In this document: piece after piece, positions 16,345 through 25,153 of the stretch
How the letters are laid out: each line of letters begins with the position of its first letter
Position numbering within the stretch: position 1 is the stretch's first letter
DNA from: Lyngbya confervoides BDU141951
Lineage (GTDB): Bacteria > Cyanobacteriota > Cyanobacteriia > Thermosynechococcales > Thermosynechococcaceae
Reading direction: 5' to 3'
Assembly: GCF_000817775.3 (NCBI RefSeq)
Contig: NZ_JTHE03000022.1
Coordinates: 1-64,000, forward strand
Length of the DNA: 64,000 nt
Program-made: the position numbers and the translations under genes
The notes under the pieces: model-generated
The model's input: only the letters and a program-made list of their open reading frames with translations
Database searches by the model: none
What the model was told of the DNA's origin: nothing

Positions 16345-18189
16345 ATGCCTGCCTCGCCCGACAACGTACTCGCTAAAAAAATAGAGTTGCCGAAGACCAG
16401 TGAATCTGAGCAGCTCAAACGAATTCGCCATACCACTTCCCACATCATGGCCATGGCCGTTCAAACGCTCTTTCCGGGAACACAGGTTACCATCGGTCCC
16501 TGGATTGAAAACGGGTTTTACTACGACTTTGACAGTCCCCAGCCCTTTTCCGACAGCGATCTTAAGGCCATCAAAAAGGAGATGGTGAAGATCATCAAGA
16601 AAAAGCTGCCCCTGATTCGCGAAGAGGTGACGCGTCAGGAGGCTAAACGCCGCATTCAAGATCTCAATGAACCCTACAAGCTTGAAATCCTGGCTGATTT
16701 AAAGGAGCCCATTACCCTCTACCATCTGGGCGAAGACTGGTGGGATTTGTGCGCTGGCCCCCATGTGGACAACACCGGCGACATTAATCCCAAGGCCATT
16801 GCCCTGGAAACAGTAGCAGGGGCCTATTGGCGGGGCGATGAGACAAAGGCGCAGCTGCAGAGAATTTACGGCACTGCCTGGGAAACCCCGGAACAGTTAG
16901 CCGAATATAAGCGGAGAAAAGAGGAAGCCCTCCGACGTGATCACCGCAAGCTCGGCAAAGAACTTGGGCTGTTTATCTTCTCCGATCTGGTAGGGCCTGG
17001 TCTCCCCTTGTGGACCCCCAAGGGCACCACCCTGCGCAGCACCCTGGAAGACTTTCTTAAAAAGGAACAGCTCAAACGCGGCTATCTCCCTGTGGTGACC
17101 CCCCACATCGCTCGGGTGGATTTATTTAAAACCTCCGGTCATTGGCAGAAGTATCAAGAGGATATGTTTCCGCTGATGAGTGAATCTGATCGCGATCGCC
17201 AGGCGGAGCAAGGGTTTGTCATGAAACCCATGAACTGTCCATTTCACATTCAAATTTATAAAAGTGAGCTGCGATCCTACCGAGATCTACCCCTACGCCT
17301 AGCCGAGTTCGGCACGGTTTACCGCTATGAACAGTCCGGGGAATTGGGAGGCCTGACTCGGGTCCGCGGGTTTACCGTGGATGATTCCCATCTTTTTGTC
17401 ACCCCAGATCAGCTAGATGATGAATTTCTCAAGGTGGTGGATTTAATCCTATCGGTGTTTGAAAAGCTGCAGCTGCACAATTTTCGAGCGCGGCTGAGCT
17501 TTCGAGATCCCAGCTCGGATAAATATATCGGATCCGATGAGGCTTGGGAAAAGGCAGAAGGGGCCATCCGTCGTGCCGTGGAAACCCTTGGCATGGACTA
17601 CTTTGAGGGTATCGGCGAAGCTGCATTCTACGGCCCCAAGCTGGATTTCATTTTCCAAGATGTCTTGGACCGCGAATGGCAGCTGGGCACGGTGCAGGTG
17701 GACTACAACTTGCCCGAACGATTCGAGCTGGAATATATGGCCGATAATGGCGATCGCCGACGCCCCATTATGATCCACCGGGCTCCCTTTGGTTCCCTAG
17801 AGCGCCTGGTGGGCATCCTGATTGAGCAGTATGCAGGAGACTTTCCCCTCTGGTTGGCCCCGGTGCAGGTGCGACTTCTGACCGTGACCAATGCTCAAAT
17901 GGACTACGCCACCCAGGCTGCGGCGCAACTGCGCGACGCCAACCTCCGGGTTGAAATTGATACCAGTGGCGATCGCCTGGGCAAGAAAATTCGAAACGCT
18001 GAGAAGGACAAGGTTCCCATCATGGCGGTCATTGGCGACCAAGAAGTCGATAGCCAGAGCCTCACGATCAGAACCCGGCCCTCCCAAGGACCTGGCGAGG
18101 TGGGCAGCCTGCCGCTCCAACAAGTTCAAGAGATTCTGGTGCAGGCGGTGGCCCACTACACCCAATGGGACGCCATTCATTCCCCTTGA
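16345..18189 (+). CDS. thrS: threonyl-tRNA synthetase
   Basis: ThrRS charges tRNA-Thr. The 614-aa protein starts MPASPDN, lacks the N-terminal TGS domain seen in E. coli, and keeps the editing domain with HTTSH (about residue 34) and CAGPH. The class II core has motif 2 (YRYEQSGELGGLTRVRGF), the zinc ligands beginning at MNCPFH, and a C-terminal anticodon domain. I chose ATG 16345 over 16267, which sits inside the leader dyad, and over longer readings that overlap the lipoprotein gene. It is followed after 3 bases by a TsaC-like gene. Confidence 0.95.
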   Translation: MPASPDNVLAKKIELPKTSESEQLKRIRHTTSHIMAMAVQTLFPGTQVTIGPWIENGFYYDFDSPQPFSDSDLKAIKKEMVKIIKKKLPLIREEVTRQEAKRRIQDLNEPYKLEILADLKEPITLYHLGEDWWDLCAGPHVDNTGDINPKAIALETVAGAYWRGDETKAQLQRIYGTAWETPEQLAEYKRRKEEALRRDHRKLGKELGLFIFSDLVGPGLPLWTPKGTTLRSTLEDFLKKEQLKRGYLPVVTPHIARVDLFKTSGHWQKYQEDMFPLMSESDRDRQAEQGFVMKPMNCPFHIQIYKSELRSYRDLPLRLAEFGTVYRYEQSGELGGLTRVRGFTVDDSHLFVTPDQLDDEFLKVVDLILSVFEKLQLHNFRARLSFRDPSSDKYIGSDEAWEKAEGAIRRAVETLGMDYFEGIGEAAFYGPKLDFIFQDVLDREWQLGTVQVDYNLPERFELEYMADNGDRRRPIMIHRAPFGSLERLVGILIEQYAGDFPLWLAPVQVRLLTVTNAQMDYATQAAAQLRDANLRVEIDTSGDRLGKKIRNAEKDKVPIMAVIGDQEVDSQSLTIRTRPSQGPGEVGSLPLQQVQEILVQAVAHYTQWDAIHSP

Positions 18190-18192
18190 CCC

Positions 18193-18801
18193 ATGCCTCA
18201 ACTCTCTATGGCCGCCCTGGTAGCCCTGGCGCGATCGGGGTCACTCATTAGTTTTCCCACCGACACCGTTCCCGCCCTCGCGGTTCTTCCCGACCACGCC
18301 TCCAACATCTATCAGGCCAAACAGCGATCCGCTGAAAAACCCCTCATTTTAATGGCGGCAAGTCCGGCTGAACTCTGGCCCTTTGTGCAGGGATCACCCG
18401 CAGATTTACGCTGCTGGCAAACCCTTGCCCAGCAATTTTGGCCTGGCGCCCTGACCCTGGTTCTGCCCGCTAGCCCCGCAGTTCCCCTAGCCGTTCATCC
18501 CCACACCCCAGATACCATTGGCATCCGGGTGCCAGATCAGATCCTTGCCCAGGCCATCTTGCAGCAGACCGGTCCCCTAGCCACCACCAGCATTAACCGA
18601 TCTGGGCAATCGGCCTTGACCCAACCCGACTTAATTGAGGCCCACTTTCCGCAGGTATTCACCTTAGATCATGGGCATTGGCCGCCCCCAGGGCCAGGCC
18701 TCCCCTCCACGGTCATAGCCTGGAATGGGCAGCCAAACTCACCTTCCCCCTGGGATTTACTGCGGCCAGGACACATTTCCCTGGAGCAAATTTTCTCTTG
18801 A
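18193..18801 (+). CDS. tsaC: threonylcarbamoyl-AMP synthase (Sua5/YrdC/TsaC family)
   Basis: This enzyme makes threonylcarbamoyl-AMP from threonine, bicarbonate and ATP for the t6A37 tRNA modification. The 202-aa YrdC fold shows SFPTDTVPALA, KQRSAEKPLILM, FWPGALTLVLPAS and TTSINRSGQSA. It is the short TsaC type without the Sua5 C-terminal domain. Only 3 bases separate it from thrS, so two threonine-using tRNA enzymes are co-transcribed. Confidence 0.88.
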   Translation: MPQLSMAALVALARSGSLISFPTDTVPALAVLPDHASNIYQAKQRSAEKPLILMAASPAELWPFVQGSPADLRCWQTLAQQFWPGALTLVLPASPAVPLAVHPHTPDTIGIRVPDQILAQAILQQTGPLATTSINRSGQSALTQPDLIEAHFPQVFTLDHGHWPPPGPGLPSTVIAWNGQPNSPSPWDLLRPGHISLEQIFS

Positions 18802-19073
18802 GCAGATTAGGTTTGCCTCTCTAGCCCAAAGGTCAGAGGGAGAACAATAGGTAAAGAAAGGTAGGTAGGTAGGAAAGAAGGACAGAATCAATTCCCAAAA
18901 TTTAGCCTGAGCTGTGATACCCTAGTAAAGTTGTAAAAAATCACACATCTGAACATTCGGGTGTTCCTTGGCCAGAGCGTAAGACCCCTGACAGTGTCTT
19001 AGACCCTGCGGTTGATCTGGTCCCCAGGAATACATTTCAGATGGAGGATAAACCCGAATAGGAGCAAATAGAT
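18802..19073. other. 272-base rpsB leader region
   Basis: No ORF. It contains a GTAG triplet repeat at 18861-18872 and a short GAACATTCGGGTGTTC hairpin near 18952-18967. It is likely the promoter and untranslated leader of the rpsB-tsf operon. Confidence 0.4.
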
Positions 19074-19853
19074 ATGCCTGTTGTTAGTCTGGCTCAACTG
19101 TTAGAGTCTGGAGTCCACTTCGGCCACCAAGCCCGACGCTGGAATCCCAAAATGGACCCCTATATTTTTGCGGAGCGGAACGGGGTTCACATCATTGACC
19201 TGGTGCAGACGGCTCAGCTTATGGAGGAAGCCTACCGATTTATGCGGGATGCAGCTGAATCGGGCAAACGTTTCTTATTTGTAGGCACTAAGCGCCAGGC
19301 AGCGGGGCTAGTGGCTCAAGAAGCTTCTCGCTGCGGTAGCTACTACGTTAACCAGCGCTGGCTCGGTGGGATGTTGACCAACTGGACCACCATTAAAACG
19401 CGGGCAGAGCGGCTAAAGGACTTAGAAAAGCGCTATGCCAGTGGCGTTTTTGATCTGCTTCCCAAACAGGAAGCGTCCCGTCTGCGTCGGGAAATGGAAA
19501 AGCTCCAGAAATATCTGGGCGGCATTAAAAACATGAATCGAATTCCCGACGTTGTCGTAATTGTGGATGTTCGCCGAGAGTACAACGCCGTTCAAGAGTG
19601 CCAAAAACTCGGTCTCCCGATTGTGTCGCTCTTGGACACCAATTGCGATCCCGACCAAGTAGATGTGCCAATTCCCGCTAATGACGACGCCATTCGATCC
19701 ATTAAGCTTATCCTTAGCAAGCTGGCAGATGCCATCTATGAAGGAAAACACGGAGAAGTTGATACCGAGAGATCCGATCTGGAAACGGAATTTTCGGACC
19801 TCATCGATGACGAAGATTTCGAAGCTCAGGATGAGGATTCTGAAGAAGAGTAA
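19074..19853 (+). CDS. rpsB: 30S ribosomal protein S2
   Basis: The S2 signature is complete: [19 protein letters not shown] at the start, [20 protein letters not shown] and [12 protein letters not shown]. The 259-aa protein has a strongly acidic tail of about 25 residues (rich in Asp and Glu), typical of cyanobacterial S2. It forms an operon with tsf, as in most bacteria, with a hairpin between them. Confidence 0.98.
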   Translation: MPVVSLAQLLESGVHFGHQARRWNPKMDPYIFAERNGVHIIDLVQTAQLMEEAYRFMRDAAESGKRFLFVGTKRQAAGLVAQEASRCGSYYVNQRWLGGMLTNWTTIKTRAERLKDLEKRYASGVFDLLPKQEASRLRREMEKLQKYLGGIKNMNRIPDVVVIVDVRREYNAVQECQKLGLPIVSLLDTNCDPDQVDVPIPANDDAIRSIKLILSKLADAIYEGKHGEVDTERSDLETEFSDLIDDEDFEAQDEDSEEE

Positions 19854-19864
19854 TCGACTCTAAT

Positions 19865-19902
19865 CTGAAGGGGATGCAACCCAATTCTGGGATCCCCTTC
19901 AG
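19865..19902 (+). promoter_or_regulatory. hairpin between rpsB and tsf
   Basis: CTGAAGGGGAT and ATCCCCTTCAG form a perfect 11-bp stem with a 16-base loop. No T-run follows, so it may be an attenuator or an mRNA-processing or stability element that sets the S2 to EF-Ts ratio. Confidence 0.6.
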
Positions 19903-19948
19903 GACTGACTAACCTTAGATAGACTAGCGAATTAAAGGCAAAACAATC

Positions 19949-20740
19949 ATGGCAGGTATTTCGGCTAAGGATGTAAAGGAGCTGCGCGAAAAAACCGGCG
20001 CAGGCATGATGGATTGCAAAAAAGCACTCCAGGAAAATGATGGCGATTTAGAAAAAGCCATTGAATATCTTCGCAAGAAAGGTTTAGCCTCCGCGGGGAA
20101 AAAAGCAGGCCGGGCAACGGCGGAAGGCCTGGTGGATAGCTACATTCATTTTGGCGGTCAAATTGGCGTCATCGTTGAGGTCAATTGCGAAACAGACTTC
20201 GTCGCGCGCAACGAAGAGTTTAAGGGGCTGGTGCAGGATATTGCCAAGCAAATTGCGGCCTGTCCAAACGTCAGCTATGTTGAAATGAGTGAAGTTCCCA
20301 GCGACATTGTCGAGAAGGAACGTGCCATTGCCCTGGAGTCCGATGCCCTTCAAGGTAAACCTGACAATGTAAAGGATAAAATCGTTCAGGGGAAGGTAGA
20401 CAAGATTGTTAAGGAAATGTGCTTGCTTTACCAGCCATTTATTAAGGATCAAAGCATCACCGTTGAGGAGTTGATTAAGCAGTCCATTGCCAAGCTGGGC
20501 GAAAACATTCAGATTCGTCGATTCCAGCGCTATGTGCTTGGCGAAGGAATTGAGAAAAAAGAAGCAAATTTAGCGGAGGAGGTGGCCGCTCAAACCGCCG
20601 CTGCCACTCAAGCTGCCACTCCCGAAACAAAGGAGCCCGATCAAGCCCCCTCTACCGAGGCACCTAAACCGGCAGCCGTCAAACCCCCAAAGGAGTCCAG
20701 AAAAGGCAAAGGGAAAAAGTCGGGCAAGCGCAAAAAGTAG
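19949..20740 (+). CDS. tsf: translation elongation factor Ts
   Basis: EF-Ts recycles EF-Tu by nucleotide exchange. The N-terminal UBA-like part ([19 protein letters not shown]) and core motif [13 protein letters not shown] are present. After about residue 205 there is a low-complexity extension of Ala, Thr, Pro and Lys ending in a basic tail ([12 protein letters not shown]). Such extensions occur in cyanobacteria but this sequence is probably poorly conserved. Confidence 0.97.
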   Translation: MAGISAKDVKELREKTGAGMMDCKKALQENDGDLEKAIEYLRKKGLASAGKKAGRATAEGLVDSYIHFGGQIGVIVEVNCETDFVARNEEFKGLVQDIAKQIAACPNVSYVEMSEVPSDIVEKERAIALESDALQGKPDNVKDKIVQGKVDKIVKEMCLLYQPFIKDQSITVEELIKQSIAKLGENIQIRRFQRYVLGEGIEKKEANLAEEVAAQTAAATQAATPETKEPDQAPSTEAPKPAAVKPPKESRKGKGKKSGKRKK

Positions 20741-20750
20741 GGGGAGCATT

Positions 20751-20784
20751 TTCCCCAATCCCGCTCTTCAGTGGGATTGGGGAA
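20751..20784 (+). terminator. terminator-like hairpin after tsf
   Basis: TTCCCCAATCCC and GGGATTGGGGAA form a perfect 12-bp stem with a 10-base loop, beginning 11 bases after the tsf stop. There is no U-tract, so termination strength is uncertain. Confidence 0.6.
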
Positions 20785-20972
20785 CTAGAAAGCTTTCAGT
20801 TGTGGTCCTGGTCAGAAAAACCGGATCAACAGGAAGTTTTCTAGCTTCCCTGTATCTAGGCCGAACTCTCAAAGAACTCCCGCCTGGTCAGCCTTTTTCC
20901 CTCCCCGCTTAAATTGGCATTACCTCCCAGGAATTAGCACCGAGTAATTCGCCCTACATCGACGCAAGCGCC

Positions 20973-21728
20973 ATGGTCTCCAATCCTGAACTCCTGCAAA
21001 AAGAGCTCGCGCAGCTGAATCAAAAAGCGGCGAGTCTTTATCAGGAGCTAGTAGAACACTATGGAAAATACGTCAAACAACTGGGCACTTCGGCTCAAAA
21101 GTTTATGGTCCAGACTTGTTTTGAGCTATGTACAGAACGCCACCCTCAGGAGTTCTTAAAGCTTCCCCTGAGCCAACGCCAGACACTGCAACAGGATTTA
21201 CAAAGGCTGGGACTTCGACTGATGGAGAACCTCCAGGAGGCTTTTCAAAGCACTCTGGAGCAGAACCCTCCCGAGGGTGATCCACCCAGTGAAATCATGG
21301 ACCACCTGTTCCGCTTTGAGCGATCGCTGGCCCAAATTTTGCGGGAAACCTCCTATCGAGTGAACCGGCTGCTAGAGCAACACGGCATTTTAGCAATCAA
21401 ATCTCTAGAAGCGCTGTTTGAGATTGCGGCCAAGGCAGAGGAGGCAGGACGATCCATTACCAATCCCCCCTTCCTCCTCAAGGCCATTGTGGACATGAAG
21501 GAAGATGAAGAGGAACCTGTTCGTCCGCTGACAGCCCTATACTTACAGATTGGAGACCTAGAATTTGCCGACTCTGTCCTTCTAGAGGCCAGGCGCCCCA
21601 TTCGGCAACTGTGGCAGAGGCTGACTCAACTGGAGCAGACCTATCAGCAAAAATTGGGCAAGCTCACGATTGCACAAGCGGCGGCCGCCTGGCGGGCAAG
21701 CTGGTTTCCCTATGAATCGGAGAAATAG
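20973..21728 (+). CDS. conserved hypothetical helical protein (251 aa)
   Basis: I do not recognise the family. The protein is predicted to be almost entirely helical, with Leu/Gln/Glu-rich heptads at residues 1-45 and about 190-240 that could form coiled coils. It has no signal peptide or membrane segment. The stop lies 3 bases before ridA, so the two are probably co-transcribed. Confidence 0.7.
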   Translation: MVSNPELLQKELAQLNQKAASLYQELVEHYGKYVKQLGTSAQKFMVQTCFELCTERHPQEFLKLPLSQRQTLQQDLQRLGLRLMENLQEAFQSTLEQNPPEGDPPSEIMDHLFRFERSLAQILRETSYRVNRLLEQHGILAIKSLEALFEIAAKAEEAGRSITNPPFLLKAIVDMKEDEEEPVRPLTALYLQIGDLEFADSVLLEARRPIRQLWQRLTQLEQTYQQKLGKLTIAQAAAAWRASWFPYESEK

Positions 21729-21731
21729 TGA

Positions 21732-22124
21732 ATGGCAGATCGACAAGTCATTGTTACCCACCAAGCACCGGCACCCGTGGGTCCCTATTCCCAGGCAATT
21801 AAGGCTTCGGGATCTTTTTTGTTTGTGTCGGGTCAAATTGCCCTTCACCCAGAAACAGGCACCCTGACGGGGGGTGAAGATGTCAGCGCCCAAACCCGCC
21901 AGGTGATGGAAAATCTGGGGGCCGTGCTGACCGCCGCCGGGAGTTCCTGGGATAGGGTGGTTAAAACGACGGTCTTCTTAGCGGATATGGCCGATTTTTC
22001 CGCAGTCAATCAGGTCTACGCTCAGTACTTTGAAGAAAGCTCCGCACCTGCCCGAGCTTGTGTAGAAGTTGCTCGGCTCCCCAAGGATGTCAAGGTGGAA
22101 ATCGACTGTATTGCCCTGGCGTAA
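21732..22124 (+). CDS. ridA: RidA-family reactive imine deaminase
   Basis: RidA hydrolyses reactive enamine/imine intermediates, such as 2-aminoacrylate released by threonine or serine dehydratases, to ketoacids and ammonia. The 130-aa protein shows [14 protein letters not shown] near the start, the Arg in [22 protein letters not shown] and the QTRQVMENL helix. Relevant context: a threonine dehydratase lies 5 kb downstream. Its last codons and stop are part of a 21-bp tandem duplication. Confidence 0.95.
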   Translation: MADRQVIVTHQAPAPVGPYSQAIKASGSFLFVSGQIALHPETGTLTGGEDVSAQTRQVMENLGAVLTAAGSSWDRVVKTTVFLADMADFSAVNQVYAQYFEESSAPARACVEVARLPKDVKVEIDCIALA

Positions 22125-22147
22125 GTCTGTATTGCCCTGGCAAAAGT
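22106..22147. repeat. 21-bp tandem duplication spanning the ridA stop
   Basis: Two copies, 22106-22126 and 22127-22147, each beginning CTGTATTGCCCTGGC. They differ at two positions. The first copy contains the ridA stop TAA at 22122-22124. Confidence 0.9.
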
Positions 22148-22244
22148 CTGAAGTTTTACCCTGGATGTGAAGGAAAAACTAAATTTCTTTGCAATTTCCG
22201 AAAAATAGGTTACCCTCACATCAAAAATTGGTCGGGGTATTTTC

Positions 22245-23120
22245 ATGGCAGACTACAAAGACGGGACAGGGCAATATCTAAATCGCATTGGTCGAGTATC
22301 CTTGCTCAGCGCTGAGCAAGAGATTGTGCTGGGGCGACATGTGCAGGAATGGCTCAAACACGGTGAACCCGTGCCCCCTAACATTCAGGCCCGCGGTCGC
22401 CGAGCCAAGGAAAAACTAATTGCGGCAAACCTGCGGCTCGTGGTGTTTGTGGCCAAAAAATACCTCAAGCGGGGGCTGGACTTTGAAGATTTAATCCAGG
22501 AAGGAACCATGGGGCTCAACCGCGCCGTGGAGAAATTTGATTTTCGGAAAGGCTACAAATTCTCCACTTACGCCCACTGGTGGATTCGCCAATCCATCTC
22601 TCGAGCGATCGCTCGTCAATCCCGACTGATCCGCATGCCCAGCCACAACTGGGAAAAGCTCAGCAAGCTCAAGAAGGTGCGGCGTGAATTTATGCAAGCA
22701 GAAGGGCGCGGCCCATCGGTGAGCGAGCTCGCCCATCTTGCGGATATCCCCCTGGAAAAACTCGAGGAGCTGAGCCATCAATTTTCAAGGTCAAAATGCA
22801 TGTCCCTCGATCAACTCATCGGGAAAAGCGAATCCACCGAGCTGATAGAGCTAATTCCCAGCCCAGAGGCCACAACCTTTGAAACCATTTCCAATCAAAA
22901 CGTGAAGGATCTCCTGGAAGACAGCATTAACAACCTACTGCCGAAGGAAGCCCTGATTATTCGGATGCGCTTTGGCCTGATCGATGGGGAGCGCAAAACC
23001 CTTCAGCAGTGTGGTGAAGCCATCGGCACCTCTCGGGAACGAGCCAGACAGTTAGAGGCGCGAGCACTACGCAAGCTCCGGCAAAATGAAGCGATTTTAC
23101 AGTTAGGCGGGGTAGCCTAG
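22245..23120 (+). CDS. sigma-70 family factor, group 2-like
   Basis: The 291-aa protein has region 1.2 (DGTGQYLNRIGRVSLLS), region 2 (AANLRLVVFVAKKYLKRGLDFEDLIQEG ... KFSTYAHWWIRQSISRAI), region 3 and region 4.2 with its helix-turn-helix (CGEAIGTSRERARQLEARAL). Region 1.1 is absent. It fits the cyanobacterial group 2 (SigB-E type) factors used in nutrient and light responses; I cannot assign the exact letter. Region 4.2 reads ERARQLEARAL where the primary factor usually has ERIRQIEAKAL, so promoter -35 preference may differ slightly. Confidence 0.88.
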   Translation: MADYKDGTGQYLNRIGRVSLLSAEQEIVLGRHVQEWLKHGEPVPPNIQARGRRAKEKLIAANLRLVVFVAKKYLKRGLDFEDLIQEGTMGLNRAVEKFDFRKGYKFSTYAHWWIRQSISRAIARQSRLIRMPSHNWEKLSKLKKVRREFMQAEGRGPSVSELAHLADIPLEKLEELSHQFSRSKCMSLDQLIGKSESTELIELIPSPEATTFETISNQNVKDLLEDSINNLLPKEALIIRMRFGLIDGERKTLQQCGEAIGTSRERARQLEARALRKLRQNEAILQLGGVA

Positions 23121-23229
23121 ATCACCCTGTGCAGAAACGGGCCATTGACTCTCTTCCCAAGCTAACTCCTCCTGACCCCATCTTTAGCTTGCATAATGGA
23201 AGAGAAGAACCCGACCTTGCGAGGGTGTG

Positions 23230-24474
23230 ATGATTAATCCGCAAATTGCCAAAACGATTGAGCAGCTTGACTATCGGGTCACGGTTGGCGATGTTGCTAC
23301 CCAATCTGGCCTCAACATTAATGAAGCCCAGGCAGGCTTGCTGACCCTGGCCTCTGATGTGGGTGCCCATCTCCAGGTCTCTCAGAGCGGCGACATCGCC
23401 TATCTTTTTCCTCGCAATTATCGAAACATCCTGCGAAAAAAATATCTGAGCTTAAGATTGCAGGACCTATGGCAAAAAATTTGGGCGGTCATTTTTTACC
23501 TGATCCGAATTTCCTTTGGAATCTTCCTGGTTATCTCAATTCTACTGATTTTCGTGACGATTATTATCATCGTCATTGCCCAATCTAGCAGTGACAATAA
23601 CGACCGTCGCAGCAGTCGATCGATCAACGGCGGCTTTTTTCCCAACATCTGGATTATGCCGAACTTGAGCGGATGGTTCAGCCCCCGGTCCCGCCCCTAT
23701 CAGTCCGTGCGCAGCGCTCAAGGGATGAACTTTTTCGAAGCGGTTTTTTCGGTTTTATTTGGAGATGGACATCCCAATCCCAATCTGGAGAGCAAACGCT
23801 GGCAGAAAATCGGAAAGGTAATCCGCAAATATAAAGGATCGGTCATTGCCGAACAGATTCTTCCCTATCTAGACGAGTCCACGCCCATTACCAACGAAGA
23901 CTTCATGATCCCGGTACTCAGCCGCTTTAATGGATATCCTGAGGTAAGTGAGCAGGGCGAAATCATCTATCGGTTTCCTGAGTTACAAACCACTGCCCTC
24001 AATCGAGAACCGGTTGTGGTCTCTAATACCTTACGAGAACAGCCCTGGGAATTTTCTCAGGCTAGCTCAGGCCAGAAAATGTTAACCCTTGGGCTGGGGA
24101 TACTCAACTTAGGCGGCGCCCTAGTCCTGAGCATTCTGTTGCGAGATGGAACCATAGCGCTGCAATTGGGCGGACTCGTTGCCTTTGTCAACTCCATTCT
24201 TTGGGTTCTCCTCGCCTACGGCATTGGCTTCCTGGCCATTCCTCTAGTGCGCTACCTGTGGATACAGCGACGAAATCAAAGGCTGGAGGCGCGTAACGAT
24301 CGGCGAGAGCGCTTTGCGGCAGCGCTACGGTCCCCAGATTTGGAGTTGCGTCAAAAGCTGAAAACTGCCCGAGAATATCAGTCCGAAGACGTGATTATAG
24401 GCTCTGACAACTTGGCCTACACCACCGAGCAAGATCTGTTGACCCAGGAACTGGACCGCTTGGGAGACTCCTAG
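23230..24474 (+). CDS. conserved membrane protein with N-terminal HTH-like domain (414 aa)
   Basis: I do not recognise a named family. Residues 1-70 look like a winged-helix-type fold (VTVGDVATQSGLNINEAQAGLLTLA). A long hydrophobic stretch follows at about 85-120 (rich in Ile), then a soluble domain and two more membrane helices at about 285-340. The N-terminal fold seems to repeat around residues 195-260 (KRWQKIGKVIRKYKGSVIAEQ...YPEVSEQGEIIYRFPEL). The start is ATG 23230, next to a GTG at 23227. It could be a membrane-bound regulator, but that is speculative. Confidence 0.7.
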   Translation: MINPQIAKTIEQLDYRVTVGDVATQSGLNINEAQAGLLTLASDVGAHLQVSQSGDIAYLFPRNYRNILRKKYLSLRLQDLWQKIWAVIFYLIRISFGIFLVISILLIFVTIIIIVIAQSSSDNNDRRSSRSINGGFFPNIWIMPNLSGWFSPRSRPYQSVRSAQGMNFFEAVFSVLFGDGHPNPNLESKRWQKIGKVIRKYKGSVIAEQILPYLDESTPITNEDFMIPVLSRFNGYPEVSEQGEIIYRFPELQTTALNREPVVVSNTLREQPWEFSQASSGQKMLTLGLGILNLGGALVLSILLRDGTIALQLGGLVAFVNSILWVLLAYGIGFLAIPLVRYLWIQRRNQRLEARNDRRERFAAALRSPDLELRQKLKTAREYQSEDVIIGSDNLAYTTEQDLLTQELDRLGDS

Positions 24475-24764
24475 CCCCTCGTTCCTGAGCAAAGACTCAC
24501 TCGGGGATCCCAGGGCAATCCCAGATCGGTTTGTTATAATTGAGGAAATTTCCCCGGACCGTTCCAGATCCCGATGGAAAGGGTCGCGCATTGGTGAGGA
24601 CGATAAAGCATGAGTTCTTGCAGCAATCTATCCAAGAACTCCACTAGCTCAATCAATTGAAAATTGCATGGTTATCCTGCTGATGGAAGAGCTTCAGTTG
24701 ATGCGCTAGGGAGACAGTCTCTATTCCCTTTGATACTGAACTTCATCCAATAAGGAGGTGAATC
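24475..24764. other. 290-base region before nblA: promoter and long leader
   Basis: No ORF. An extended -10 promoter at 24532-24540 would give a leader of more than 200 bases before the nblA ATG at 24765. I saw no GTAN8TAC NtcA box in it. Confidence 0.45.
24532..24540 (+). promoter_or_regulatory. extended -10 promoter upstream of nblA
   Basis: TGTTATAAT is a perfect extended -10 (TGn plus TATAAT), with no clear -35. It lies 224 bases before the nblA start and would create a long untranslated leader. Confidence 0.45.
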
Positions 24765-24980
24765 ATGTTACCTAAATTTCCGGAGTTTTCCTTAACCCTT
24801 GAACAGCAGTTTGATTTACGGAAGTTTCAAGCCATGCTCAAGGACATTTCCCGTAACGAAATTGAAGAGCTGTTCATTATGATCTTGCGCCAGAAAATGG
24901 CACAGGAAAATATTACTCGGAGCTTGATTAAGGAATGTCTGCTGCGGGACTTTCCTGAGGTCTCTTCCTCAACCGCCTGA
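24765..24980 (+). CDS. nblA: NblA-family phycobilisome degradation protein
   Basis: NblA proteins bring phycobilisomes to Clp protease when nitrogen or sulfur is short. The 71-aa protein shows the family core: LTLEQQFDLRKFQAML, then helix two (NEIEELFIMILRQKM). It has a long C-terminal stretch (CLLRDFPEV) beyond the shorter NblA forms. A perfect AAGGAGGTGA ribosome site lies just upstream. The family call is by pattern; it is a divergent member. Confidence 0.8.
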   Translation: MLPKFPEFSLTLEQQFDLRKFQAMLKDISRNEIEELFIMILRQKMAQENITRSLIKECLLRDFPEVSSSTA

Positions 24981-25090
24981 GATGAAGGGAAAGCGACAGG
25001 GCCTGATCAGGAGATCAAAGCCCCCGGAGGACTTAACCTGTCTCGTCTAACCTGAATCAGCTATTTCGAAGGTGCTCTGGTTTTATCAAC

Positions 25091-25125
25091 CTCGGAAGGA
25101 GCCTATCCTGCTCTTTCCGAGCAGG
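25091..25125 (+). promoter_or_regulatory. two overlapping, mutually exclusive hairpins before tdh
   Basis: Hairpin A pairs CTCGGAAGGAGC (25091-25102) with GCTCTTTCCGAG (25110-25121), 12 bp with one G-U pair. Hairpin B pairs CCTGCTC (25107-25113) with GAGCAGG (25119-25125), 7 bp. They share bases, so only one can form at a time. They end 28 bases before the tdh ATG, a layout that suits translational control. Confidence 0.5.
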
Positions 25126-25153
25126 TATGGGACACAAAGAGGGAGGGTTGAGG

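Noticed and set aside
24981-25153. Glycine riboswitch before tdh-kbl
   Set aside because: The region has hairpins but none of the glycine aptamer conserved segments that I know.
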